This document shows, one piece after another, positions 8,113 to 16,713 of a DNA stretch of 64,000 nt. Origin of the DNA: a virus. A model generated the notes under the pieces. The model was not told the origin of the DNA. It did no database searches and saw only the letters and a list, made by a program, of their open reading frames with translations. The stretch lies in the IMG/VR virus record IMGVR_UViG_3300042691_019444, positions 1-64,000 of that record, one strand, 5' to 3'. The position numbers and the translations under genes are program-made. Each line of letters opens with the position of its first letter. Position 1 is the first letter of the stretch.

Positions 8113-8623
8113 AGTCGAGACCACTACGGTGAAGTTACCCGAACAGATAAGTAGGATTGGGCGGGTAATTGAGACGGTATTCAGTTGTGATATTTGGGAG
8201 GAGTATAAGGAGCTGAAAGCGAAGCTCCGAATAGGTGAGGGGCACGCTGATTATTACACCGTACTAAGAGCCAATGATGAGGCTGAAGCCAACTACCTAA
8301 GGGCGTCGCGACTGTTGGCTAACGCTGAGTTGGAGTTGAAGAAGTTTATGGTTGAGCACCGTAAGACGTGCGCGGCTATGCGTAGTGATGCCCTAAAGTC
8401 GCTGAAGGAAGAGAAGTTGGAGGGTAGTAGGACTAAGACCATTACCAATCAGGACCTAGACGATTATGCGGCAGTACACTTCCACGACCTATGGACCGCA
8501 CAGGAGACAAGTAAGGTTCAGCATGAACAGACAATCGAGCACTTGAGAGTGTTGGTTGATGCGTGGAAGTCTAGGTGCCGCACACTCCAGGGCATGGTTG
8601 CAAAGGTACGCAATACTACCTAG
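8102..8623 (+). CDS. helical coiled-coil protein, 173 aa
   Basis: Its start overlaps the end of the polymerase gene by 11 bases, so it is probably translationally coupled. The product is almost all charged helix, with heptad-like stretches (LRASRLLANAELELKKFM; ALKSLKEEKLEGSRT) and no enzyme motif. Proteins of this type accompany replication genes in many phages, and a polymerase accessory role is possible, but I cannot name a family. Confidence 0.6.
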   Translation: MRRKVETTTVKLPEQISRIGRVIETVFSCDIWEEYKELKAKLRIGEGHADYYTVLRANDEAEANYLRASRLLANAELELKKFMVEHRKTCAAMRSDALKSLKEEKLEGSRTKTITNQDLDDYAAVHFHDLWTAQETSKVQHEQTIEHLRVLVDAWKSRCRTLQGMVAKVRNTT

Positions 8624-8628
8624 GGTGC

Positions 8629-8648
8629 ACCGCAACACGTGTTGCGGT
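8629..8648. repeat. CACGTG palindrome, copy 3 (exact)
   Basis: Exact 20-bp palindrome a few bases after the stop of the preceding gene. It is followed by a terminator and a CGGCATAA motif before the next gene, so here it is about 140 bases from the start codon. Confidence 0.95.
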
Positions 8649-8678
8649 ATAGTTGGGGAGCCGTTCCGGGTAGCGGCA

Positions 8679-8711
8679 GGGATGCACGGGTAGTGCGTCC
8701 CTTTTCTTTTT
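8679..8711 (+). terminator. Rho-independent terminator
   Basis: GGGATGCAC pairs with GTGCGTCCC (one G:U) over a GGGTA loop, followed by TTTTCTTTTT. It ends the polymerase operon. Confidence 0.85.
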
Positions 8712-8719
8712 AGGCATTA

Positions 8720-8727
8720 CGGCATAA
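8720..8727 (+). promoter_or_regulatory. CGGCATAA motif
   Basis: This copy again lies immediately after a terminator and before a new gene (8785), as at 5410. The repeated placement is consistent with a promoter element. Confidence 0.5.
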
Positions 8728-8784
8728 GCTACTTGTCCAGTTTCGTAGCTATAACGCAACGAAAACAACGCAACGGAGAACATC

Positions 8785-10038
8785 ATGGCCGGACTATCAT
8801 TGGAAGACTTTCTCGGGCACGCAACGAGAGCACAGGGAGGGAAGAACAAATACCTATCAAAGTGGAAGAAGAACAACCCTCCAACGGTGCTGGTGTGGTT
8901 GCATACTAAGGCGATCATCATGCCTCTTTGGAGACATGGAGTGCCTCGGTTGATGGAAGTCAAAGATGAGGATGGGGATAAGCGGATCGAAGTATGGGGT
9001 GGGGATTGGAGTTGCTGGGAGCCTGAAGAGGTATTGAAGCAACAATACTTCCGAGACCGGGAAACGGGCGAGCGTGAAGTACCTCCTACAATCTGCCCTG
9101 CGTGCAGGTTGGTTGAGCATGTAAGGGAGCGGGTTGAGAGTGGGAATCTGAATTGGACCACACCAATCTTCAAGTTCGTCGGCGACGATGCATCGAAGAA
9201 GGTCATCATTCATGCGGCCGGTATGTATAACGGCTTCAACGGAGACCTGAGTGATGAGGAGAAGGACGAGCTAAAGAAGCACCGAATCTTCAGAAACGAT
9301 GTGTGGCGTGAGAACATGATGGCGAAGCTCTCATACGGCTTCGTGGTTGTGGACAACTCCAACCTAACGGCGGGACCTCAGATTGCAATCGAGACCTCAT
9401 CGTTGGGAGACTGCGTCAAGAAGGTAATTGCGGACGCCATGATGGAGGCAGAGGACGAGGGCAACCCGTATACGAATCCGTACGCTATTCGGTGGGCATA
9501 CGATGCAAATGCGAAGGACTTGAATAAGAAGTATGCGGCCAACAAAATGAGCAAGGTTCCGTTCACAGAACAGGTAAGGAAGCTCATTGTAGACACCGCT
9601 CCCCCAGACCTGTCGCGACTGGATTACAAGCTCGACCCAACCGCCCTAAAGGAGCAGTTGCAGGAAGTGTGTTTGGTCAAGGACATTCCGTGGTCCGAGA
9701 TTTTTGGTGATGCTGAGAAGGCATGGCCTAAAATCAAGGAACGCCAAGAGGCTAAGAAGGAGAAGGTTACTGACAAGTCGACGGAGTTCAACACCGACGA
9801 ATTTGAGGATACCCCCAAAGGACCGCCGTCTCGGAAGGAGACGAAGAGTAAGAGTGATAAGAAACCAACGGTGGCGGCACTGAAGCCCAAGACGGTTGCT
9901 ACCAAGAACGTTGAGTGTTGTCCGAGTTGTGGAGAGCCAATTACAGCGTCGGATAAGAATGAGGGCATTTGCCCGCATTGTGGGGAGTTGTTCAACGTCG
10001 TCGATAAGGTGTTGGGTAAGGACGAATTACCGTACTGA
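8785..10038 (+). CDS. putative ssDNA-binding / replication accessory protein with C-terminal zinc ribbon
   Basis: The 417-residue protein starts after ACGGAG and lies between the polymerase and recombinase genes, where T4-type phages keep their single-stranded DNA-binding protein. The first 290 residues have mixed beta-type sequence and a CPAC pair (about 99-102); then comes a charged linker (KEKVTDKSTEFNTDEFEDTP) and a clear C4 zinc ribbon CPSCGEP...CPHCGE near the C-terminus. I see no catalytic motif. The SSB assignment rests on context and domain layout and is only moderately likely; a primase or helicase loader partner is an alternative. Confidence 0.5.
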   Translation: MAGLSLEDFLGHATRAQGGKNKYLSKWKKNNPPTVLVWLHTKAIIMPLWRHGVPRLMEVKDEDGDKRIEVWGGDWSCWEPEEVLKQQYFRDRETGEREVPPTICPACRLVEHVRERVESGNLNWTTPIFKFVGDDASKKVIIHAAGMYNGFNGDLSDEEKDELKKHRIFRNDVWRENMMAKLSYGFVVVDNSNLTAGPQIAIETSSLGDCVKKVIADAMMEAEDEGNPYTNPYAIRWAYDANAKDLNKKYAANKMSKVPFTEQVRKLIVDTAPPDLSRLDYKLDPTALKEQLQEVCLVKDIPWSEIFGDAEKAWPKIKERQEAKKEKVTDKSTEFNTDEFEDTPKGPPSRKETKSKSDKKPTVAALKPKTVATKNVECCPSCGEPITASDKNEGICPHCGELFNVVDKVLGKDELPY

Positions 10039-10060
10039 TTGGCGCGTTGGTGAGTTGTAA

Positions 10061-10100
10061 ATGCCCATCTCACGGCATAGTGAGGTGGGCATTGTTTTGT
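10061..10100 (+). terminator. Rho-independent terminator
   Basis: ATGCCCATCTCAC pairs with GTGAGGTGGGCAT (13 bp, one G:U) around GGCATA, followed by TGTTTTGT. The loop region reads CGGCATAG, one base off the CGGCATAA motif. Confidence 0.75.
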
Positions 10101-10110
10101 GGAGGTTATG

Positions 10111-11301
10111 ATGGGACGGAAACGTATTGTCGATGAAACTCCAATGGTGTTGGGTTACGAAGAGGAGGAATTTGGGGTTGAGTCGGTGGAGAGTCTGATA
10201 CCACCCCGTAATGAAGTGTTGGATGCGTTGAGGGGTGTGGCGGCAGACATAAATCGATGGGGGGCTGCTAAAGAGGTACTTACTAACGTGAGGGCCGTGA
10301 AGACGTGTTTCCCTCAATTCAATAAGGCCACCAAAGTAAACGGATTCCCAATCGAACGGTTCACATTGGTGCATGGGCCATCAGCGCACGGGAAGACGAC
10401 ATTCGCAATTGGGGTGGGAATGTCATTCCTGATGGGTAACCACTTCTATGCACATTGCGACGCTGAGAACACCACACCCGCAGACTACGTTGATAAGTTG
10501 ATGGGCTCGTATGCGGATCATCCAGCATTCCTTGCTATGCGCCCGCGTACGTACGAGCAAGCCATTGATGGTGTGAGGCAGTTCTGCGAAGTAATCCATA
10601 AGGCACGGGAAGAGGGCAAAATCCCTGCCGATACGTCTGGCGTCGTAGTGATGGATTCGATTCAGAAGCTCATGCCCCAACACTTACTGGATAAGATTCG
10701 GAAAGAAGGGGCTGATGGGTTGGGGGGTAGGGCGGGGCAGCTCAAAGCTGCAATGAATCAGGCGTGGCTGAACGACCTGATACCGATGCTGAACCAAACG
10801 GGGACCGCTGTACTTGCAATTGGTAGGGAAGCGCAAGACCCGAATGCAACTGAGATTGACCGCAAGTTCGGTAATGACTGGAAGCTAACGGGCGGCGTCG
10901 GATTGGTATACGACGCCTCCTTACTGGTGAGAGTCACGCGGTCATCTTGGGTATACGACAAACCCGGTGAGAACGGGGTAGTCATTGGGGAGAAGCACAA
11001 GTTGCGAGTCTGGAAGAGTAAGGTGGAGGCAAAAGACGCAAAGCATACCGAGTGCTTCTTTTATACGTCCAACGGTAAGGGTGGATATGCGGAAGGCTTT
11101 GATTTTCAACGCGACTACCTGGAGTTGGGAGTCGATTGCGGCGTAGTAACCAAGGCCGGAAGCTGGTTTTCGTTGGAGGATGATCGGTTAGGGCAAGGTG
11201 AACACAATGCCGTCTTGGCCTTACATCGGAATCCTAAGTTGTTTGAGAGGTTGAAGATGTTAGTTGATTCAACGTTGGAGAGTGAGGTAGGGGCATCATG
11301 A
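10111..11301 (+). CDS. RecA/UvsX-family recombinase
   Basis: The 396-residue ATPase has Walker A GPSAHGKT (89-96) and a Walker B strand SGVVVMDS, then a RecA-type C-terminal segment KAGSWFSLEDDRLGQGEHNA (after about 345), matching the RecA pattern of a Gly/Ser-Trp/Tyr-Ser followed by R-G-Q-G. It should form filaments on ssDNA and drive strand exchange in recombination-dependent replication, together with the SbcCD pair downstream. GGAGG at 10101-10105 fits ATG 10111; ATG 10108 is also possible. Confidence 0.9.
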   Translation: MGRKRIVDETPMVLGYEEEEFGVESVESLIPPRNEVLDALRGVAADINRWGAAKEVLTNVRAVKTCFPQFNKATKVNGFPIERFTLVHGPSAHGKTTFAIGVGMSFLMGNHFYAHCDAENTTPADYVDKLMGSYADHPAFLAMRPRTYEQAIDGVRQFCEVIHKAREEGKIPADTSGVVVMDSIQKLMPQHLLDKIRKEGADGLGGRAGQLKAAMNQAWLNDLIPMLNQTGTAVLAIGREAQDPNATEIDRKFGNDWKLTGGVGLVYDASLLVRVTRSSWVYDKPGENGVVIGEKHKLRVWKSKVEAKDAKHTECFFYTSNGKGGYAEGFDFQRDYLELGVDCGVVTKAGSWFSLEDDRLGQGEHNAVLALHRNPKLFERLKMLVDSTLESEVGAS

Positions 11302-12050
11302 ACATGAATATGAAGATGCTTGTCACCAGTGATTGGCATGCCGATGCAGTGACGAATGGGATTGAGCGGTACAATGAGATAGAGAGCATTGCGTTGGAGA
11401 TGGTGAAGACTGCAATCGAAGAACGTGTGAGTGTCTTCGTGTTTGCGGGGGACCTGTGCAATCCCGGATTAGGCGGTCGCACCATCATGGCAATCTCACT
11501 CGCAAGTAAGGTTGCCAATATGCTGGATGATGTAGGTATTAGGTCGATATGGTTGGCGGGTAATCATGATGTGGTTGATGTCGATTACCCTCTATCGTCA
11601 CTGATGCCCCTATGCACGCAAGGCAATTCCAATATCAATGTGGCGCAAGTGCCGATGGTCGTGGAGTTGGCACACGTCCCATTCAGGTTCTTATGTTTGC
11701 CGTATGTGTCAAAGTACCTAGGTGCGCGCATGTACGAGCATCATAATTATGTCGAGGCTCTGACTGCTGGGTTTAGTGCTCATGATTGGAAGTACACAAT
11801 AGTCGTCAGCCACATGACGGCATTGGACGTCACGGGGTTAGAGGTTGGGACGGAGAGCAATGAGTTTCGGTACGGAAAATCGTACAAGTTGAATCTGCCC
11901 TCTTACCTTGACAGGGGCGTAAGGTTGGTGATTCAAGGGCATTTCCATAAGCATCAACGGCATGGGGGGTTGTTTGTACCGGGGTCGTTAGTGCGGCTCG
12001 GGTTTGGGGAAGAGAAGCATCACCCCCACTACCACATTCTATCCATTTGA
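11298..12050 (+). CDS. SbcD/Mre11-like metallophosphoesterase nuclease subunit
   Basis: Motifs of the Mre11/SbcD phosphoesterase are all present in order: TSDWHA (DxH), FAGDLCN (GD), LAGNHDV (GNHD), VVSHMT, GHFHKH (GHxH) and VPGSLVRLGFGE. At 250 residues it is close to phage gp47-type proteins, shorter than cellular SbcD. It should be the nuclease partner of the SbcC-like ATPase at 12498. The ATG overlaps the recombinase stop. The 18-bp palindrome follows within one base of its stop codon. Confidence 0.92.
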   Translation: MNMNMKMLVTSDWHADAVTNGIERYNEIESIALEMVKTAIEERVSVFVFAGDLCNPGLGGRTIMAISLASKVANMLDDVGIRSIWLAGNHDVVDVDYPLSSLMPLCTQGNSNINVAQVPMVVELAHVPFRFLCLPYVSKYLGARMYEHHNYVEALTAGFSAHDWKYTIVVSHMTALDVTGLEVGTESNEFRYGKSYKLNLPSYLDRGVRLVIQGHFHKHQRHGGLFVPGSLVRLGFGEEKHHPHYHILSI

Positions 12051-12069
12051 CCGCAACACGTGTTGCGGT
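12050..12069. repeat. CACGTG palindrome, copy 4 (exact)
   Basis: Exact 20-bp palindrome whose first base is the last base of the SbcD-like stop codon. It abuts the GGAGGG ribosome site of the next gene, so binding here could control its translation or transcription. Confidence 0.95.
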
Positions 12070-12079
12070 GGAGGGCCCG

Positions 12080-12511
12080 ATGAGAAGACTAGTGTATGAG
12101 AAGCCTGCCGAGGGTTTCAGCGTCAAGAGCATACCCACTCAGACGTTAGGGTTCATCACGGTACGTGTCCCTTTCAAGCGTTTACCGGATGTGAAAGGTG
12201 TTCTGGTAAGACTGGAACCTAAAGAGGGGTGTTTGCCCGCCCAAATGGAAGAAGCTCTGACGATTGTTCGTAGTTGTGGACCTAAGTCGATTCAGGCAAT
12301 GGCCGTCAGAGTATTGGTTGCCACACCCGAGATGGAGGACACCGTTGATGAGTTGGTAGGTAATGCGGAGTTGCCAGATGAGACTTCGGTGAGGGCCGTA
12401 GTTGTGGAGATGGCTAAGGAGTCGGCCATTGCTGAGGAGCTGAAGGATTCCCTCGTCAATTACGTTTGCGAAGTATACGACCGAACGGAGGATTCCGATG
12501 TATATCGCTGA
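12080..12511 (+). CDS. hypothetical protein between SbcD and SbcC
   Basis: The 143-residue product starts at ATG 12080 after GGAGGG. It has a beta-rich N-terminal third (GFITVRVPFKRLPDVKGVLV) and an acidic helical C-terminal part. No family is recognised. Its place between the two nuclease-complex genes and its overlap with SbcC (14 bases) suggest a role with that complex, but the sequence itself does not show it. Confidence 0.7.
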   Translation: MRRLVYEKPAEGFSVKSIPTQTLGFITVRVPFKRLPDVKGVLVRLEPKEGCLPAQMEEALTIVRSCGPKSIQAMAVRVLVATPEMEDTVDELVGNAELPDETSVRAVVVEMAKESAIAEELKDSLVNYVCEVYDRTEDSDVYR

Positions 12512-14465
12512 GTTGGCATTGGAGAATTGGCTCCCATACGGCGGCACAACCGTGTTGAAGTTGGAACCTACCATCTATGCGATTGTTGCCGAAACCGAGG
12601 AGTATAAGGAGCGGAGTAATTGGGTGGGTAAGACTGCATTGTTTGAGGCTCCTGCGTTCGTGTTCTTTGGGGACCACCGTAAACGTACTGAAGATGAGTG
12701 GATTACCAATGGTGCCAAGAAGGGGTCAGTGTCGGTACTGCTGTCGAGTGGTGACAGACTGACGCGTAGCAGGGTTGTGGGTGAAGCAACCAAGTTCACG
12801 GTAGTTACAAGTGCAGGCAATCTCAAAGCAGGCAATGAAGCCGAGGAGTATGTTGCTAGGTTGTTGAAGATGAGTAAGGACGATTATTATTCAATGAGCC
12901 ATTACAGACAGGGGAAGTTGAGTGAGATCGTCACAATGGAGCCTGCCGCCAGGACGGAGTTGTTTTCTAAGTGGCTGAAGCTCAGTAGGTTGGTTGATGC
13001 GGAAGACTTGATTGCGAATGCGATTGTGGAGTTGAATGACGAACGCAGTAGGGCATTCGGTGTGATACGTGCAGGTTATGAGGCAATGAAACAAGCGCTG
13101 GATGACGTTGAACCAACGTCGGGGGAGCCAGTGGCATTGACTGAACCGGCAGCAATGGTTGAGTTTTGCAAAGTAGGACTCTCTAAGTTGGAGTATGCGG
13201 CGACGCAATTGCAGAAGCGGGTGAATGCGAAGAACGTACAGGTTCAGCAGTTGTTCACGCAAGCGAAGTCTGCGCGCGAATACGCCGTGAACCAAGCGAA
13301 TGCTGAGCATCGTAAGGCATATGCTGTTGAGATTGAAAAGCTGAGCAGTACGTTGCCGCCTAAACGCCCCGAGATCGATGCCAAAGTACAGGACCAATAT
13401 GAACAACGCTCTAATCAGATAGCGGTGCTCAATAGGGACCTAGCGTTGGCGCGGAGAGCCTGCAAGGGTGAGTTTGATGGTAAGTGTCCGGTGAATGGGT
13501 CTACGTGTCCCGTGCGGGACAAAATCAATGCAGCAAACGGTGAGGCCGTAACCCGCAGGGACCAACTCACGTCTAAGTGCGATGAGGCCATGCGTGTACG
13601 AGACAAGCTGGAAACAACCATCAATGAGATAAAGGTTCAGATTCGGTCTTACGATGAAGTGGTGACCCGCATAAGTACGCTGAAGAGTAAGGCTGAAGAG
13701 ATTCGGGTATCCAACATGAAGGCAGTCAATCCAGATGTGTTGTCGGCCTACAACGATGCCCGCAATGAATTGGAGAGCCTCAATATGGCACTCAAGGATG
13801 CGACGACCCATACCGAACAAGCTATGGCAATGGCATCCAAAATGACCGAAGCGATGGACGTTATTGCGAATTCCGATAAGGCTCTGAAGATCACACAAGC
13901 GGCCAGATACATCTTCAGCAAGCAAGGTGCTCAGCGTCGTATTGCGGAGCGGGTGATGCGGCGTATTGAGATGAGGGGTAATGAGACGTTGAGGGAGAAT
14001 GGGATTGAGCTTGCGTTCCATTTGGCGTGGTCTCGACTGGGGAAGGGGTTGGCTACGTATTGTCGGAGTTGTGGGGCGAGCTTCCCTAAGTCGGAACGTG
14101 TGAAGATGTGTAGTTGTGGCACTGCACGCGGACCGTTGGTTATCGATAAGAGTGAGGTGATTCTGAGCGATCAAAGCGGAGCCGCTAATGACATCGTTGG
14201 TGGAGTCATTCGGTTGGAGACTTCGGCCTGGTACAGAGAAACCAGGGGGTCGATGTGGAATGTGACGTTCATTGATGAACCGTATGGGGCGGTCGACCAA
14301 TACAATCGGCATGCATTTTCAAAGTTACTGCGAAGTATGCTGTCCAACAGATTGGGGATCGAACAGGCATTCGTTACGGCACACAACCCTGAGATGTTGA
14401 CTGAATTACCGGGGACCATTCGGTTGATTCGGAGAGGGAAGCTAACGCGAGCAGAGGTGGTGTGA
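12498..14465 (+). CDS. SbcC/Rad50-like ATPase
   Basis: This 655-residue SMC-type ATPase has a Walker A NWVGKTALFEA near residue 45, a zinc-hook-like CPVNGSTCP centre (about 331-339) in a coiled-coil region, a signature segment LSDQSGAANDI, Walker B VTFIDEP (about 588) with a following D loop, and the H-loop TAHNPEML. It is short compared with cellular SbcC (about 1000), as expected of phage gp46. A second Cys cluster (YCRSCG ... CSCG, about 521-540) just before the signature is unusual and may bind another zinc. It should process DNA ends with the SbcD-like protein. Confidence 0.92.
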   Translation: MYIAELALENWLPYGGTTVLKLEPTIYAIVAETEEYKERSNWVGKTALFEAPAFVFFGDHRKRTEDEWITNGAKKGSVSVLLSSGDRLTRSRVVGEATKFTVVTSAGNLKAGNEAEEYVARLLKMSKDDYYSMSHYRQGKLSEIVTMEPAARTELFSKWLKLSRLVDAEDLIANAIVELNDERSRAFGVIRAGYEAMKQALDDVEPTSGEPVALTEPAAMVEFCKVGLSKLEYAATQLQKRVNAKNVQVQQLFTQAKSAREYAVNQANAEHRKAYAVEIEKLSSTLPPKRPEIDAKVQDQYEQRSNQIAVLNRDLALARRACKGEFDGKCPVNGSTCPVRDKINAANGEAVTRRDQLTSKCDEAMRVRDKLETTINEIKVQIRSYDEVVTRISTLKSKAEEIRVSNMKAVNPDVLSAYNDARNELESLNMALKDATTHTEQAMAMASKMTEAMDVIANSDKALKITQAARYIFSKQGAQRRIAERVMRRIEMRGNETLRENGIELAFHLAWSRLGKGLATYCRSCGASFPKSERVKMCSCGTARGPLVIDKSEVILSDQSGAANDIVGGVIRLETSAWYRETRGSMWNVTFIDEPYGAVDQYNRHAFSKLLRSMLSNRLGIEQAFVTAHNPEMLTELPGTIRLIRRGKLTRAEVV

Positions 14466-15004
14466 TGGCTAAGGGGCATTTGAAGGGGCCTAGAGGGGAA
14501 TTGGAAGTTGCTAAGATTGTGCAAGAATGGTGGAGAAATTACGAGCCTGAAGCCATATTCGTAAGAACACCCGGATCGGGCGGATGGCATGGTCGAAATC
14601 AACGCGGGGCTGCCATTAGGGCCGGACATAATGTGAGTGGGGACGTAACGACGTCTTCTACGTCTTTCCCGTTTTGCGTCGAAGTGAAGAGGGTAGAGGA
14701 CTTCGACATGGACAATTTGGTAGAGTGTAGTTGTGTACGGCCGAGCCCCGTTTGGAAATGGTGGTTACAGGTACAACGGGAAGCCGGTGAGGTTCAGAAG
14801 GAACCTATGTTGTGGTTTAGGCAGAACCGAAAGCCGTGGATGGTTATTGTGGCGCTTTCATATGCGCGCGAGAACATCACCGTATCCCCCGTTGTAACGT
14901 GGACGACCAGACAACTACTCAACATCAATTGCGGGGCATCCCCTGTGATGTATGCGGCTAAGGACTTGTTGCGGATGGACCCTCAGTTACTTGCAAGGGA
15001 TTAG
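14465..15004 (+). CDS. PD-(D/E)XK nuclease, Holliday-junction-resolvase-like
   Basis: The 179-residue protein has GPRGELEVAKIV at the N-terminus (conserved Glu), FVRTPGSGGW, SGDVTT (catalytic Asp) and FCVEVKR (ExK), the order seen in PD-(D/E)XK resolvases and RecB-like phage nucleases. It probably resolves branched DNA made by the recombinase and SbcCD pair. It overlaps the SbcC stop by one base. The exact subfamily (Hjc-type or RecB-like) cannot be settled by eye. Confidence 0.75.
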   Translation: MAKGHLKGPRGELEVAKIVQEWWRNYEPEAIFVRTPGSGGWHGRNQRGAAIRAGHNVSGDVTTSSTSFPFCVEVKRVEDFDMDNLVECSCVRPSPVWKWWLQVQREAGEVQKEPMLWFRQNRKPWMVIVALSYARENITVSPVVTWTTRQLLNINCGASPVMYAAKDLLRMDPQLLARD

Positions 15005-15006
15005 CA

Positions 15007-15468
15007 ATGTTTACCGAATCATTGATGAGGGCGTTGGGGAGGATTGTGGATAGGTATCGGAATGAGTATGTGGCAACGTTACCGACCAATACAATACCGC
15101 TCCCCCCACCGGGCATACGGGCGCAAGTTGTAGACTTCGCAGCATTGTTTCCAAATGCGACCGTGGGTGATTGGGTGAACTTTACTGTAGCGCTAACTAG
15201 AAGGGAGTGGACTGAAGGTTACAGAAGCGCTTTGGAAGCGCGGGTGTTTGGTGAGATTGAGTTACCGGAACCCATAGCGGAACCCCCAGAATGGGCTGTA
15301 GTTGATTACAACGTTGTTCCGCTAAAGGACGACGTTGAACATGAGCCTGTTGTGCTGACAACCGAGGACGGCAGGCCGTACCTAAGGAGTAACTATGTCG
15401 ACCGAGAATGGAATGGCGTTGAGTCCGGGAATGACAGTGCTACACAAGCCAAGCGGAGTGATCGGTAA
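15007..15468 (+). CDS. hypothetical protein, 153 aa
   Basis: It follows the nuclease gene by two bases and overlaps the next gene by 74 bases in another frame. The product has an N-terminal helix (SLMRALGRIVDRYRNEYVATL), a Pro-rich turn and acidic C-terminal part. No family is recognised. The long overlap with a gene that has a strong ribosome site is unusual for this genome, so the true C-terminus may deserve caution. Confidence 0.55.
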   Translation: MFTESLMRALGRIVDRYRNEYVATLPTNTIPLPPPGIRAQVVDFAALFPNATVGDWVNFTVALTRREWTEGYRSALEARVFGEIELPEPIAEPPEWAVVDYNVVPLKDDVEHEPVVLTTEDGRPYLRSNYVDREWNGVESGNDSATQAKRSDR

Positions 15469-15778
15469 GATTGCAAAGCTGTACGGTGAAGGTGAGTACA
15501 AGGACCGGAATGGGAATTACTTATCATCAGCCGTAATCGAACTTGAAGATGGCAATGCGTTCCTACATAACCTCGAAAACGTCATGGTTATGAGTGTCAA
15601 TCTTACGCAGGTATATGAGTTGATGCGAGGAGCGTTGGGTGTGGTTATGAAGGAGTCGTTTACGATTGCCCGGTCTTATGGGGTGGAGTTTGAGGATGTT
15701 GTGAATGTAGGAATATGCGTGTTGCAACAACAGACCAACCTACTCAGGGCTACGGCTCCGAATTCCACTCCCCTCTGA
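15395..15778 (+). CDS. hypothetical protein, 127 aa (KOW/SH3-like start)
   Basis: The start follows TAAGGAG (15382-15388). The first 60 residues (LSPGMTVLHKPSGVIGKIAK ... AVIELEDGNAFLHNLENV) look like a small beta-barrel of the SH3/KOW type common in phage accessory proteins; the rest is helical. Function unknown. Confidence 0.65.
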   Translation: MSTENGMALSPGMTVLHKPSGVIGKIAKLYGEGEYKDRNGNYLSSAVIELEDGNAFLHNLENVMVMSVNLTQVYELMRGALGVVMKESFTIARSYGVEFEDVVNVGICVLQQQTNLLRATAPNSTPL

Positions 15779-15837
15779 TTAGGTTGTATTCCACAACCAT
15801 AGGCAATAATAGCCTCCGGGCGGCATTACTTACCAGT

Positions 15838-15857
15838 ACCGCAACACGTGTTGCGGT
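15838..15857. repeat. CACGTG palindrome, copy 5 (exact)
   Basis: Exact 20-bp palindrome directly upstream of GGGAGG and the start at 15869. Confidence 0.95.
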
Positions 15858-15868
15858 GGGAGGTTGGT

Positions 15869-16207
15869 ATGATTGTACGGCTCACCAGTAACCTCATTGT
15901 GTCTGCTACGGATGGGCTTTCGTTTGAATTGAAGGTCCGAAAGACGAAGGTTTCGCAATCGGGCGAAAAGCAGGAGTATTGGAAGGGAGTAGGTTACTAT
16001 TCCGACCTACGACAAGCGGCGGTCGCTGCGCTGAATAAAGGACTTGCCCGTGGTGACAAGTCTGTAGGGATCAAAGAACTGATTGGTGCAATCGACAAGG
16101 CGTCAAAAGTGATTGGGGATTCGTGTTCAAGGGCCATAACGGCCTACGATGCCGCACAAGTGGAAGGAGTGTTTGGTGATGGAGGAATCGAAAGTATCTT
16201 TGACTGA
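15869..16207 (+). CDS. small phage protein resembling the DUF5405 pattern
   Basis: The 112-residue product opens MIVRLTSNLIVSATDGLSFE, then WKGVGYYSDLRQAAVAALNKG. That pattern (short beta hairpin, then W..VGYY..L..A....L) is common to small phage proteins of the DUF5405 kind, recalled from memory and not searched. It is probably a regulatory or accessory factor. GGGAGG precedes the ATG. Confidence 0.6.
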   Translation: MIVRLTSNLIVSATDGLSFELKVRKTKVSQSGEKQEYWKGVGYYSDLRQAAVAALNKGLARGDKSVGIKELIGAIDKASKVIGDSCSRAITAYDAAQVEGVFGDGGIESIFD

Positions 16208-16493
16208 TGCGCTGAAGCTGATTGAGTCTGCGGTAAAGTTGGTTGAACCGTTCTATGCGTCGCGCTTCAGAATTTGCGAGAAAATCGAAGAGGACTACAA
16301 CCGTCAGATCCGAACTCTGAAGGGACAACAATGCATCTACACGGCAATCATTGGATTGTTGTTTAGGTATGAGGGGGAGGCAATGAAGCGGGTGATGAAT
16401 AGGATTGCTGAATCTACTGACGACTCATCCATACAGGCTATCGGAATACTGAAACTGATTGAGGCGGGGTCATGCAAGTTTCCAAGACAGTAA
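16179..16493 (+). CDS. hypothetical helical protein, 104 aa
   Basis: The gene overlaps the previous one by 29 bases. AAGGAG (16164-16169) supports GTG 16176 or ATG 16179 better than the upstream in-frame ATG 16149. The product is helical with one likely hydrophobic helix (CIYTAIIGLLF) in the middle. No family is recognised. Confidence 0.55.
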   Translation: MEESKVSLTDALKLIESAVKLVEPFYASRFRICEKIEEDYNRQIRTLKGQQCIYTAIIGLLFRYEGEAMKRVMNRIAESTDDSSIQAIGILKLIEAGSCKFPRQ

Positions 16494-16705
16494 GGACCGT
16501 GAAGGTGCCAATTGCGTGGAAGCCTGATTGGGCACCTGCACATATCGACGCAACCTACACATTACCGGCAGACGAAGACCCCGAAGACCCCGTAAGGGTG
16601 CAATGTGTTTGCAATTCATGCGGGGCTCATTGGCAGACAGACTGCTATTCGCGTCGCCACCTAACTCATATTCAGCGGTTCTGCCAGACCCATCTTCACC
16701 GTTAG
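16472..16705 (+). CDS. small zinc-binding protein, 77 aa
   Basis: Contains CVCNSCG (about 46-51) and C with H/H residues toward the C-terminus (HIQRFCQTHLH), an arrangement that could bind one zinc. GAGG lies just upstream of ATG 16472. It overlaps the previous gene by 22 bases. One of many tiny zinc-type proteins in this genome; function unknown. Confidence 0.6.
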   Translation: MQVSKTVRTVKVPIAWKPDWAPAHIDATYTLPADEDPEDPVRVQCVCNSCGAHWQTDCYSRRHLTHIQRFCQTHLHR

Positions 16706-16713
16706 GAGGCTAA

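Noticed and set aside
13440-14312. Minus-strand 290-aa frame
   Set aside because: Antisense shadow of the SbcC-like gene with no ribosome site and no plausible domain.
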